Shown: positions 10,272 to 18,477 of the stretch, in pieces
Position numbering within the stretch: position 1 is the first letter of the stretch
Layout of the letters: every line of letters begins with the position of its first letter
From: an uncultured Agathobacter sp.
GTDB lineage: Bacteria > Bacillota > Clostridia > Lachnospirales > Lachnospiraceae
Direction: 5' to 3'
Assembly: GCA_934359755.1 (NCBI GenBank)
Contig: CAKRLV010000020.1
Coordinates: forward strand, 1-47,545
DNA length: 47,545 nucleotides
Notes under the pieces: generated by a model
The model's database searches: none
What the model was told of the DNA's origin: nothing
Seen by the model: only the letters and a program-made list of their open reading frames with translations
Made by a program: the position numbers and the translations under genes

Positions 10272-10295
10272 CCCAGATCTTAATAGAAAGTTAAG

Positions 10296-10324
10296 TTGAT
10301 TTTGTGTAATATTGAACTTATAAT
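10296..10324 (+). promoter_or_regulatory. Promoter of the lipoprotein gene
   Basis: TTGATT (10296-10301), a 17-base spacer and TATAAT (10319-10324). Confidence 0.65.
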
Positions 10325-10393
10325 TCCTCTATAACAGTAAAAACTAAAGTTACAAGTAAGCAATAATTGCAATATAGAATGAGAGGAAAAGGC

Positions 10394-11374
10394 ATGGACA
10401 AGAAGATTAGAACTATGTTAATAGTAGTTGGTATGGCTTTTGCGATTGCAGGCTGTGGAACATCGGATAAACAAAACAATTCAAGTATCACGAAGGACAA
10501 TACACAGCAATCACAAGCAGATACACAGCAATCAGAAGCAGATACACAGCAATCAGAAGCAGATACGCAGCAATCACAAGCAGATACTCAACAGTCAAAA
10601 AAAGATGAACTTCCGATTTATAGCAATTTGGCTGACAAAGAGACACAGCAATTATTTAAAGAAACATTGGTGAGTGCAGGGGCAAGTGAGGAAAACGCAC
10701 AAAAAAGTCTGGACATAGTAAAGAATTACAATGAAACGATAGAGAACACATCATTGATAGACAAAGGATATAAGCCATTTGATATGAAAATGCCTGAATA
10801 TGATATAGACAAAATCCAGCAGTTGTGGATGGACAAATCTCCAATGTTTAATGGATATAACTGTCGAATAACGGCTTTTGAATTGATGAAGGACAAGATA
10901 TCAATAGAAGATACTTCTAAGAAAAATACGGAGTATTTGTTTATGGATCAGTCATCGCTTGAAGCAGAGAAGTTATTTGATGAAGCTGATACTGATGATT
11001 TCGAGGCATTATTTTCAGAGATAAAGACAGATTCCTCCACAGATACGGACAAACAGGTACAAGTACAGCAGAAATACTGGCAGGATATTGGCGTGAAATT
11101 TGAGGATAGCAAGATGTCATTGATTACTGTATATCTGCATTCACATATAGACGATAATGATAACAGTCTGATAGTAGGACACACAGGTGTTTTAGTTGAT
11201 GAAGGACAGAAACTACTCTTTTTTGAAAAATTATCATTTGAACTCCCGTATCAGGTTATAGAGTTTTCTGACAGGAGCCAGTTAAAGCAGTATCTTATGA
11301 ATTGTTATGATGTTGATACAACTGGTGAATGTGCAAAACCATTTATATTAGAGAATACGAATCTGCTGGATTAG
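10394..11374 (+). CDS. Lipoprotein of unknown function
   Basis: 326 residues starting at 10394, preceded by GAGAGGA. The N-terminus is a lipoprotein signal: charged MDKKIR, a hydrophobic stretch and the lipobox AIAGC. A 7-residue repeat (QADTQQS/EADTQQS) forms a flexible linker just after the lipid anchor, encoded by 21-bp repeats around 10500-10595. The rest (about 80-326) is acidic, mixed alpha/beta in appearance and not recognised. It has its own promoter and is followed directly by a palindromic element, so it is probably monocistronic. Confidence 0.8.
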   Translation: MDKKIRTMLIVVGMAFAIAGCGTSDKQNNSSITKDNTQQSQADTQQSEADTQQSEADTQQSQADTQQSKKDELPIYSNLADKETQQLFKETLVSAGASEENAQKSLDIVKNYNETIENTSLIDKGYKPFDMKMPEYDIDKIQQLWMDKSPMFNGYNCRITAFELMKDKISIEDTSKKNTEYLFMDQSSLEAEKLFDEADTDDFEALFSEIKTDSSTDTDKQVQVQQKYWQDIGVKFEDSKMSLITVYLHSHIDDNDNSLIVGHTGVLVDEGQKLLFFEKLSFELPYQVIEFSDRSQLKQYLMNCYDVDTTGECAKPFILENTNLLD

Positions 11375-11375
11375 G

Positions 11376-11521
11376 GTTACTGTTCAGACGCAAGCTTGAC
11401 ACCGCGCTGTCAAGCTATGCGCCATAGTGTTAATTATTGTGTGATTACAGCCCTGCCTCGTAGAGGCATTTTAAATGGGCTGTAATCGTTGCTGGTCACA
11501 CTGTTAGGTGTGAACAGTAAC
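11376..11521. repeat. Palindromic MITE-like element, full copy (146 bp)
   Basis: The ends GTTACTGTTCA (11376-11386) and TGAACAGTAAC (11511-11521) are perfect inverted repeats. Inside are hairpins TTGACA/TGTCAA and GATTACAGCCC/GGGCTGTAATC with a nested TGCCTC/GAGGCA. There is no coding capacity. Its right 62 bases recur without change at 33785-33846. Confidence 0.8.
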
Positions 11522-11560
11522 GCATGATGAAAAATAAAAGGTTTGAATTAAATGTTACTA

Positions 11561-11589
11561 TTGTTCATACGAGTTCTATGATATATACT
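11561..11589 (+). promoter_or_regulatory. Promoter of the exopolysaccharide locus
   Basis: TTGTTC (11561-11566) and TATACT (11584-11589) with a 17-base spacer. Transcription would begin near 11596, leaving about 35 bases before the ATG at 11631. This argues against the earlier in-frame ATG at 11592. Confidence 0.65.
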
Positions 11590-11630
11590 ATATGTGTATA
11601 AATGCGCAAAAAATAAACATGGAGTGTATG

Positions 11631-12875
11631 ATGAGCAAAAGAAAAATAGTAATCAGTGTATGGACGATAGCACTTTTTGTTATAGTGTGGGTTCCATTTT
11701 ACAATACATTAATCAACGCAAAGGATCCACTTGTAAGCACAGTTGTTGCAGCCCTGATATTTGCATTGATATATTTCTGGATGAGTCCTAGAAGCAGAGA
11801 AGAGGATATATTTACACAGATTTTTGCAATTATCGTACCAGATGTGATTATGTTCACAGAGGCTGGTCTAATAGGTCATCAGATGCCGTTGATAGTTCCG
11901 ATGATAGAAGCAATGGTTGGACAGATTTGCGGAACGATATTAGTTATTCTTATCGCAAGCCAGTACTTCGAGAAAAAGCAAAAGCCACAGACTACGTTTC
12001 TGGTTCATGGAAGAGGTGTTTCCGATGAGGCCGCAAGAGCTTTTGCAAAGAGGCTCTTAGAGAAATATAAGCACAAATTCAAATTTTCGTTTATAGCAAG
12101 TGAAGATGTTGAAGCGAAGCTGTTGATAGAGCAGATAAAAGCTAATGATGTCATAATCTTATATAATTTATCACCAGAGACGCGCGGTGATTTTCAGAAG
12201 ATATGCTGTGAGATGAAGAAGAAGTATTATTTTACCTCATCCATTGAAGATATGATAAGTCAGGGTACGGCATACAGGCAGTTCGATGATACAATGCTTC
12301 TCGAGTATCAGTACAAGAACGACACAGATAAGGTATATACAGCGAAGAGACTGCTTGATATGTTTTTCTCAGCTGTTTTTATGATTGTGCTTTCTCCGAT
12401 TATACTTATTGCAGCAGCCGCTATTAAGCTTGAAGATCAGGGGACTGTAATCCAAAAGCAAAAATGCTGTACGAAGGATGCCAGATTTTTTACGAGATAT
12501 ACCTTCAGAACAATGAGCGAAGATGAAGGTCAGAAGAATACCCCTACGAAAGTTGGACGAATATTACGAAGGACTGGTGTATATGGACTGCCCCAGCTTC
12601 TTAATGTTTTCAAAGGAGAGATGAGTTTTGTAGGTCCACAGCCAGAAAGTCCTGAGATTACAAAGTACAATACACAGAGGATGGCAGAGTACAGTTACAG
12701 ACTCTGGTGTTCAGCAGGAATGACAGGATATTCGCAGCTTTACAGCAGACGCGGAACACCTGTACTGGAGAAAATCAGCATGGATATTATGTATGTTGAG
12801 AATCATACAATTTCCATGGATTTTAAGATAATTGTTTTATCACTCTTAAAAATATTAATAAATCAGTCGATATAA
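11631..12875 (+). CDS. Phosphoglycosyl-transferase homologue lacking the catalytic Asp-Glu dyad
   Basis: 414 residues. The start at 11631 has GGAG at 11621-11624. Several N-terminal membrane helices and a cytoplasmic linker precede a bacterial sugar-transferase domain (PF02397 type, about residues 235-414). That family transfers a sugar phosphate to undecaprenyl phosphate. The fold is recognisable (AKRLLDMFFS, TFRTM, FKGEMSFVGPQPESPE, GMTGYSQLY). However, the conserved DELPQ is YGLPQ (Tyr318-Gly319), the usual PRPERP is PQPESP, and KFRSM is TFRTM. The paralogue at 20547 keeps all these. I infer a pseudoenzyme or a transferase of altered chemistry, perhaps regulatory. It is first in the locus, 20 bases before cpsB. 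Confidence 0.85.
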   Translation: MSKRKIVISVWTIALFVIVWVPFYNTLINAKDPLVSTVVAALIFALIYFWMSPRSREEDIFTQIFAIIVPDVIMFTEAGLIGHQMPLIVPMIEAMVGQICGTILVILIASQYFEKKQKPQTTFLVHGRGVSDEAARAFAKRLLEKYKHKFKFSFIASEDVEAKLLIEQIKANDVIILYNLSPETRGDFQKICCEMKKKYYFTSSIEDMISQGTAYRQFDDTMLLEYQYKNDTDKVYTAKRLLDMFFSAVFMIVLSPIILIAAAAIKLEDQGTVIQKQKCCTKDARFFTRYTFRTMSEDEGQKNTPTKVGRILRRTGVYGLPQLLNVFKGEMSFVGPQPESPEITKYNTQRMAEYSYRLWCSAGMTGYSQLYSRRGTPVLEKISMDIMYVENHTISMDFKIIVLSLLKILINQSI

Positions 12876-12895
12876 GCTTATACACGGAGAAAATT

Positions 12896-13603
12896 ATGAT
12901 AGATATTCATTGCCATCTTTTATATGGCGTCGATGATGGGGCAAAGGATAAACAGGAATCCATCGAGATGCTAAAAAGGGCTAAGGAACAAGGTGTTGAT
13001 GCGATAATTCTCACACCACATTACAGGCATGGGATGTTTCCATACAGAATAGATGAGATAGAATACAATTTCTCGACTATAAAGGAATATGCGAATCAGA
13101 TAGGTATAAAGCTATACCTTGGAACAGAATATCATGTTAATAGTGAGATAGTTGAGAATTTCAGAAAAGGAAGATGCCATACACTAGGCAATACGAAGTA
13201 CATTTTGACAGAATACTCGCATGACACTGAGTTTGGCTATATCAGGAAGATGACCAATGAGGTCATTGCCAATGGATTTATCCCTGTTATCGTGCATGTT
13301 GAGAGGTATGCATGTATGACAGAAAATATAGACAATGCCGGGGAACTCAGGAATATGGGGGCATGGATACAGAGTAATGCGGATGCAGTGCTTGGACTGG
13401 AAGGGTACAGGACAAAGAAATACTGCAAGAAGCTTCTTAAGAATGGCTGGTGTGATGTGATAGCAAGCGACAGCCACGGAATAAACAGGAGAGTCTGCAA
13501 TATGCAAAAATGCCTGGCATATGTTGGAAAGAAATTCGGAGAAGCCTATGCCGACAGACTTTTTACTGACAATCCGAAGAAGATAATAGATACAATCAGA
13601 TAG
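12896..13603 (+). CDS. cpsB: CpsB/YwqE-type PHP-domain tyrosine phosphatase
   Basis: A manganese-dependent phosphatase that removes phosphate from the C-terminal tyrosines of CpsD-type kinases. The 235 residues match the family. The N-terminal metal motif DIHCHLLYGVDDGA (Asp3, His5, His7) is intact, as are further ligands in LTPHYRHG, VHVERY and ASDSHG. A ribosome site GGAGA lies upstream. It is followed at 18 bases by the CpsC-type protein, the standard order of a capsule phosphoregulatory module. Confidence 0.93.
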   Translation: MIDIHCHLLYGVDDGAKDKQESIEMLKRAKEQGVDAIILTPHYRHGMFPYRIDEIEYNFSTIKEYANQIGIKLYLGTEYHVNSEIVENFRKGRCHTLGNTKYILTEYSHDTEFGYIRKMTNEVIANGFIPVIVHVERYACMTENIDNAGELRNMGAWIQSNADAVLGLEGYRTKKYCKKLLKNGWCDVIASDSHGINRRVCNMQKCLAYVGKKFGEAYADRLFTDNPKKIIDTIR

Positions 13604-13620
13604 TAACTGCAGGAGAACAG

Positions 13621-14367
13621 ATGGAGAACAATAATTTCGAAGCGGACAATGAAATAGAAATAGACCTCAAGGAATTGTTTTTAGAGATTATCGCCAATTG
13701 GAAGTGGATAATAATTTCAATGCTTCTGCTTGGTGGAATTGGATTTTCGGTTAGTTATTTTTTGATGACACCTAAGTATGAATCTACAGCAAAGCTTTAT
13801 GTATTGAGCAAGAGCACATCTATTACAAGCCTTGCGGACATTCAGACAGGAACGAGTCTTACGAATGACTACATGGTTGTTGTAAAGGACAGACCAGTAT
13901 TAGACCAGGTAATCAAGAATCTTGGATTAGAAGAGAACTATGACTCACTTCAGGCAAAAGTAAGCCTTAACAATCCGGCAAATTCACGTATCCTTGAGAT
14001 AACAGTAACGGACCCAGACCCAGAGAGGGCGAAGGTTATAGCGGATGAGATTGCTAATGTATCATCAGCTTTCATAGCGGAGAAGATGCAGCAGGATCCA
14101 CCAACCATAGAACAATATGGATATGCAGATGGTATGCCAGTAAGTCCTCACATAGTGAAGAATACTGTTGTAAGTGCCATGGTAGGCGTACTTCTTGCGA
14201 CAGCAATAGTGATAATGACATACCTGTTTAATGATACAGTTATGACACCAGAGGATATTGAGAAGAAGTTAGGTCTTAATGTACTTGGAACACTTCCGCT
14301 TGAAGAGGCTGAGTACAATGGTGAACAGCGTCGCAGCAAGAAGAAAAAGAGAAAGGGCAAGGCATAA
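13621..14367 (+). CDS. cpsC: Wzz/CpsC polysaccharide co-polymerase
   Basis: 248 residues with two membrane helices (about 25-46 and 178-200) flanking an extracellular Wzz domain. It sets polysaccharide chain length and activates the adjoining BY-kinase through its cytoplasmic tail, which here is Lys/Arg-rich (RRSKKKKRKGK). The Pro-containing motif before the second helix (GMPVSPHIVKN) is typical. The stop directly abuts the GTG start of the kinase gene, suggesting translational coupling. Confidence 0.93.
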   Translation: MENNNFEADNEIEIDLKELFLEIIANWKWIIISMLLLGGIGFSVSYFLMTPKYESTAKLYVLSKSTSITSLADIQTGTSLTNDYMVVVKDRPVLDQVIKNLGLEENYDSLQAKVSLNNPANSRILEITVTDPDPERAKVIADEIANVSSAFIAEKMQQDPPTIEQYGYADGMPVSPHIVKNTVVSAMVGVLLATAIVIMTYLFNDTVMTPEDIEKKLGLNVLGTLPLEEAEYNGEQRRSKKKKRKGKA

Positions 14368-15114
14368 GTGGAGACAGTTAAATTTGGCAATGTAAGAGAA
14401 CAGGGCTATACGATGAAAGAATCTCTCAGAGCCTTAAAGACGAACATTCAGTTCTGTGGTGATGATATAAAGACAATATTGATAACCAGTGCGGTTCCGA
14501 ATGAGGGAAAGAGCACAGTTGCTATGGATCTTGCCAGATCACTTACTGAATCGGGCAAGAGAGTCCTTCTTATAGATTCAGATATGAGAAAATCTGTATT
14601 TGTCGGAAGACTTCAGGCACAGTCGAGCAGCGGAGAGGAAATATGCGGGTTATCACATTATCTCTCAGGACAGAGAAGACTTGAGGATGTATTGTATGGA
14701 ACAGAGATACCAAGACTATTTATGATTTTTGCAGGACCATCGGTTCCAAACCCTACAGAGATTCTAGAGAAGAAGTACTTTGCGGAGCTGCTTAAGTTTG
14801 GCAAAGAACATTTTAATTATATCCTGATTGATTGTGCACCTCTTGGTGCAACTATTGATGCTGCCGTTGTTGCTAAATATTGTGATGGTGCTATACTTGT
14901 TATATCACAGGGGATGGCAAGCAGCAGATTAATTTTGAGTGTAAAAAAGCAGCTTGAGGCATCAGGAGTGAAGATACTTGGAGCTATTCTAAATAAAGTA
15001 CGACTCAAGAAAAATAATTACGAAGGTGGTTACTATGGTGGTTATTATGGCAACTATTATGGTAATTATTATGGTAGAGACCAAGATAAAATGGATAATA
15101 GGAAGTCTAAGTAA
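14368..15114 (+). CDS. cpsD: BY-kinase, CpsD type
   Basis: Cytoplasmic tyrosine autokinase, 248 residues, starting with GTG immediately after the cpsC stop. The Walker A motif VPNEGKST lies at residues 46-53, Walker A' is in LLIDSDMRK and Walker B in YILIDCAP. The C-terminal tyrosine cluster is unusually rich: GG-Y-Y repeats with nine tyrosines between about residues 219 and 236. These are the presumed phosphorylation sites and the substrate of the upstream CpsB phosphatase. Together with CpsC it forms the split kinase that controls polymer export. Confidence 0.95.
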   Translation: METVKFGNVREQGYTMKESLRALKTNIQFCGDDIKTILITSAVPNEGKSTVAMDLARSLTESGKRVLLIDSDMRKSVFVGRLQAQSSSGEEICGLSHYLSGQRRLEDVLYGTEIPRLFMIFAGPSVPNPTEILEKKYFAELLKFGKEHFNYILIDCAPLGATIDAAVVAKYCDGAILVISQGMASSRLILSVKKQLEASGVKILGAILNKVRLKKNNYEGGYYGGYYGNYYGNYYGRDQDKMDNRKSK

Positions 15115-15116
15115 TT

Positions 15117-16235
15117 ATGAAAAGATATTCAGAGTTATCAGGCAAACTTAATAATGTAATGTTTTTTCTCGCTGGTGTACTTACAGTGGTAATCATAGGC
15201 ATACTTGTTATTGGAATTCAGACGATGGCACAGAATAATTCCACCAAGAATACAGATTACAAGTCGTCGAATGACAATCAGCAGAATGTATCACCGATTA
15301 CAAGAGATACACAGAAAGAGGAGAATGAAGCAGAGAACGGGACAGAAGAAGCCAATTCCATCCTGGGTGATGAGAAGTGGGCAGAAGGTGTCGTTACATA
15401 CAACGGGCATTCTTACAAGTACAACACCAAGCTTAAGATATATCTTCTTATGGGAATTGATAATGATGGACCGGTAGAGGTAGCTAAGGACTATGTAAGC
15501 GGTGGTCAGTCAGATGCCATATTTCTTTTAGTAGCAGACGAAGAGAAAGAGACACTTAAGATTGTATCTATCAATAGAAATACTATGGCAGACATATCTG
15601 TATGTGACAAAGACGGAAAGTCGATGGGCAAGATGCAGGCACAGATTTGTGTACAGCATGGATTTGGTGATGGAAAGAAGCTTAGTTGTACGAGAACAGT
15701 TGACGCTGTGTCAGATATGTTCTATAATCTCCCGATAAACGGATACATAGCATTCAATATGGGCGCTATCCGCATAATCAATGATGTGATGGGCGGGGTA
15801 TCAGTAGATGTGCTTGATGATATTTCATCCAGTGATGGCAAGATTAATCTCAAAAAAGGAGAGAAGGTCACACTTACAGATGATGAAGCATATTTGTATT
15901 TACGTGGAAGAAATTTAGATGAATATGGAAGTGCCAATGACAGATTAAGACGTCAGGAACAATACATCAATAATTATATTCTGGCGGTGAAGAATTCAAG
16001 AGGCATAAGCAATTCATCGATAGAAGATTTATATAATCAGACAGAAGAATATATGGTTACAAGCGTAGATTTTACAGAACTTGTAAGTCAGCTTATTGAT
16101 TTTGAGTATACAGAGGACGATATGTATACTGTACCTGGTGAGACTAAAATGGGTAAGGAATACGAAGAGTTCTATATTAATGAGGACGACTTCTATGATT
16201 TGATATTTAAAGTGTTCTACAATGAAGTAGAATAA
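15117..16235 (+). CDS. LytR-CpsA-Psr (LCP) family protein
   Basis: 372 residues; the ATG begins two bases after the cpsD stop. A single N-terminal membrane helix (about 16-36) is followed by a polar linker and an extracellular LCP domain (about 105-300). It carries the family signatures: GGQSDAIFLLVADE, SINRNTM, a central DAVSDMFYNLPINGYIAFNM, and the Arg-rich RGRNLDEYGSANDRLRRQ. LCP proteins attach undecaprenyl-linked polymers to peptidoglycan. Its place after cpsBCD suggests it ligates the locus polysaccharide to the cell wall. Confidence 0.93.
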   Translation: MKRYSELSGKLNNVMFFLAGVLTVVIIGILVIGIQTMAQNNSTKNTDYKSSNDNQQNVSPITRDTQKEENEAENGTEEANSILGDEKWAEGVVTYNGHSYKYNTKLKIYLLMGIDNDGPVEVAKDYVSGGQSDAIFLLVADEEKETLKIVSINRNTMADISVCDKDGKSMGKMQAQICVQHGFGDGKKLSCTRTVDAVSDMFYNLPINGYIAFNMGAIRIINDVMGGVSVDVLDDISSSDGKINLKKGEKVTLTDDEAYLYLRGRNLDEYGSANDRLRRQEQYINNYILAVKNSRGISNSSIEDLYNQTEEYMVTSVDFTELVSQLIDFEYTEDDMYTVPGETKMGKEYEEFYINEDDFYDLIFKVFYNEVE

Positions 16236-16279
16236 CACTTTTTATATACCACATGATAAAAAGAAAGGAGGAGAAGCCA

Positions 16280-17227
16280 ATGAAGAAAAAACTAACAGGA
16301 TTGCTTGTAGCACTAATGGTTCTTTCAATGGGAACTACTGTATTTGCAGCACAGTCACCAGATAGTAACACAACAGTAGAACAGAAAGCTCAACAGCTGA
16401 GAGACTCTGTATCTAATGTAAAGCCTTCAAAAGATGGAGTATCCGTTGAAGTTAAAAAGGCTGATGCGAGCGTAGTAGCAGATGCAAATGAAAAAGCTAC
16501 AAGTTTTTCTAGTGAAGCAGAAATGCTAGGAATGGTAGAACTTGAAAGCGATAAAGACTTCAGCCAGGGTGTTACACTTACATTCTATGTAGCTGGAGTA
16601 AAAAGTGGAGACAATGTTCGTATTTTACATAAATTAGCTAATGGTACATGGGAAGTAATTGTCCCATATGTTGGTGATGGTTATGTAAGAGCTACATTTT
16701 ATTCGTTATCACCTGTAGCGATTGTTAAATATCCACAGGGAGTGTCTGTACCTTCTACACAACAGGTGACAGATCCGGCTGGTAGTACTGACACAACTGA
16801 TAATGCAGGAGACCAGAATAGCTCATCAAATAATGAGAACAAAAATGACTCACAGAGCGCTAACAATTCACAGAGTTCTAACAATTCGCAGAGTTCAAGC
16901 AATGATCAGAATGCGAATGCAAATACAAATTCAAACTCTGAGAATAGTTCTGCTTCGTCTAAATCAGATTCAAAGTCTAACTCAAAATCAGATTCAAAGG
17001 CGAGTGCAAATGCAAATGTTAATGTGAACATTAACAATAATAGCAATAGCAAGAACAATAGCAAGAACAATAGTAATAGCGGCAGCAGTAACCGACCTAC
17101 TAGTGGCGGAAGCGGTGTTGCTACTTCTCCAAAGACAGGACAGGCTGTGCCTGTACTACCAATCGTTGCAGTATTTGCTCTTATGGGTGGTACTGTTGTA
17201 TGTAGTAAAAAAGCCAAAAGTCTTTAA
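16280..17227 (+). CDS. Secreted surface protein with SPKTG sortase signal
   Basis: 315 residues from the ATG at 16280 (AAAGGAGG upstream; an ATG at 16253 would spoil the signal peptide). Signal peptide 1 to about 24 (MKKKLTGLL to VFAA). A globular domain of about 130 residues is followed by a Ser/Asn/Lys-rich stalk. The C-terminus is a sorting signal: SPKTG at residues 283-287, a hydrophobic helix and the tail KKAKSL. The motif resembles the (S/P)PXTG signals known for class B sortase of Clostridioides difficile, and a class B sortase is the next gene. I infer it is anchored to the wall by that enzyme. The globular part is not recognised. Confidence 0.88.
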   Translation: MKKKLTGLLVALMVLSMGTTVFAAQSPDSNTTVEQKAQQLRDSVSNVKPSKDGVSVEVKKADASVVADANEKATSFSSEAEMLGMVELESDKDFSQGVTLTFYVAGVKSGDNVRILHKLANGTWEVIVPYVGDGYVRATFYSLSPVAIVKYPQGVSVPSTQQVTDPAGSTDTTDNAGDQNSSSNNENKNDSQSANNSQSSNNSQSSSNDQNANANTNSNSENSSASSKSDSKSNSKSDSKASANANVNVNINNNSNSKNNSKNNSNSGSSNRPTSGGSGVATSPKTGQAVPVLPIVAVFALMGGTVVCSKKAKSL

Positions 17228-17265
17228 AGGAATAAGGACTGATTCGAATCAAATAACATGTGGTT

Positions 17266-17294
17266 TGCGCGGCAGATAACCTGTCGCGCATTTT
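17266..17294 (+). terminator. Intrinsic terminator after the SPKTG gene
   Basis: TGCGCGGCAG (17266-17275) pairs with CTGTCGCGCA (17281-17290) over 10 bp with one G-U, then TTTT. It separates the first half of the locus from the sortase gene. Confidence 0.88.
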
Positions 17295-17351
17295 AAATGT
17301 TTTAGAGAGTATAGTTTACGACAGATATATATTCTAATGGATGAACTAAAG

Positions 17352-17360
17352 TGGTATAAT
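17352..17360 (+). promoter_or_regulatory. Extended -10 promoter of the sortase gene
   Basis: TGGTATAAT is a perfect extended -10 element, 79 bases before the ATG. The same nine bases occur at 35482-35490. Confidence 0.5.
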
Positions 17361-17439
17361 ACATTTATCGTAACTATGAATAAGAAGGTCTTATAGATAT
17401 AGACCATAGAAGAATATAATATGAGATAAAGAGAGCAAG

Positions 17440-18453
17440 ATGAGTACGGAAATAAAACAGGAAGAAACAAAGGAAAGCAATACAAAGGAAAGCATCACAA
17501 AAGCAGGCAGCACAAAGACAAGCAGCACAAGAGCAGGCAATACAAAGGGAAACAGTGCGAAAGAAAGTAATACACAGAATAAAACTGCGACAGATAAAGC
17601 TTCTAAGAAGCAGGATAAGGAAAAGCAGTTAATCATATATAAGAGTCTTACTATAATTTTAATGATTATAGTTCTGGTATTTATGGGCAGGTGGCTCTAT
17701 GGAAAGTACATAGAATACCGCTCTAATAAGATGTATGAGCAGATGACAAATGATGTTAATTCCAATACTGATTTACCAGATGATGGATCAAAAATCTCAG
17801 CCGGCACAGAGGAAGAGACAGAAAGCCAGACGGTCTCAGATACACAGCAGCATGCAGAAGATTCGGATGTAGCTGATGCACCAGCTAAGAATATAGACTG
17901 GAATGCTTTACATCAGACAAACAGTGATATCTATGCGTGGATTTATATACCGGATACGAAGATAGACTACCCGATTTTACAGAGTGCAGATGAAGATTCT
18001 TATTATCTGACACATAATCTTGATGGCAGCAAGGGATATCCTGGCTGTATATACACGGAGAAAGTAAATTACAAAGATTTCTTTGACTTTAATACAATCA
18101 TATATGGACACAATATGAAAAATGGAGCAATGTTTAGGACTCTTCACAATTTTGAGGAACAGGATTTCTTCGAGAATAATAAATATGTGTACATATACAC
18201 AGAAGATGAGACATTCGTATATGAGATATATGCGGCATACACCACCGATGATTCCCATATCCTCAACACTAATGACTTCACACAGGAGATAGGAAGAGAG
18301 TCGTATCTTGAGAAATCAAAGACTAAGGCAGAGCTAGACGGATACCTGAGAAAAGATGTTGATGTTAATACAGACAGCAAGATTATTACTTTATCAACAT
18401 GTACACAAAAATCTGACCAGAGATACCTTGTACAGGCTGTCAGATTAAATTAA
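17440..18453 (+). CDS. srtB: Class B sortase
   Basis: 337 residues. A cytoplasmic N-terminus of short Lys/Ser/Thr/Asn repeats (about 1-60) precedes one membrane helix (about 66-88) and an extracellular sortase domain (about 150-337). The catalytic triad is complete: His224 in IIYGHNM, Cys321 in LSTCT and Arg328 in QRYLVQ. The sequence pattern (DIYAWIYIPDTKIDYPILQ) is that of class B. Its likely substrate is the SPKTG protein just upstream. The repetitive cytoplasmic extension is unusually long for a sortase. Confidence 0.93.
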   Translation: MSTEIKQEETKESNTKESITKAGSTKTSSTRAGNTKGNSAKESNTQNKTATDKASKKQDKEKQLIIYKSLTIILMIIVLVFMGRWLYGKYIEYRSNKMYEQMTNDVNSNTDLPDDGSKISAGTEEETESQTVSDTQQHAEDSDVADAPAKNIDWNALHQTNSDIYAWIYIPDTKIDYPILQSADEDSYYLTHNLDGSKGYPGCIYTEKVNYKDFFDFNTIIYGHNMKNGAMFRTLHNFEEQDFFENNKYVYIYTEDETFVYEIYAAYTTDDSHILNTNDFTQEIGRESYLEKSKTKAELDGYLRKDVDVNTDSKIITLSTCTQKSDQRYLVQAVRLN

Positions 18454-18477
18454 AATAGTACAAGCACAGGTGGTCCC

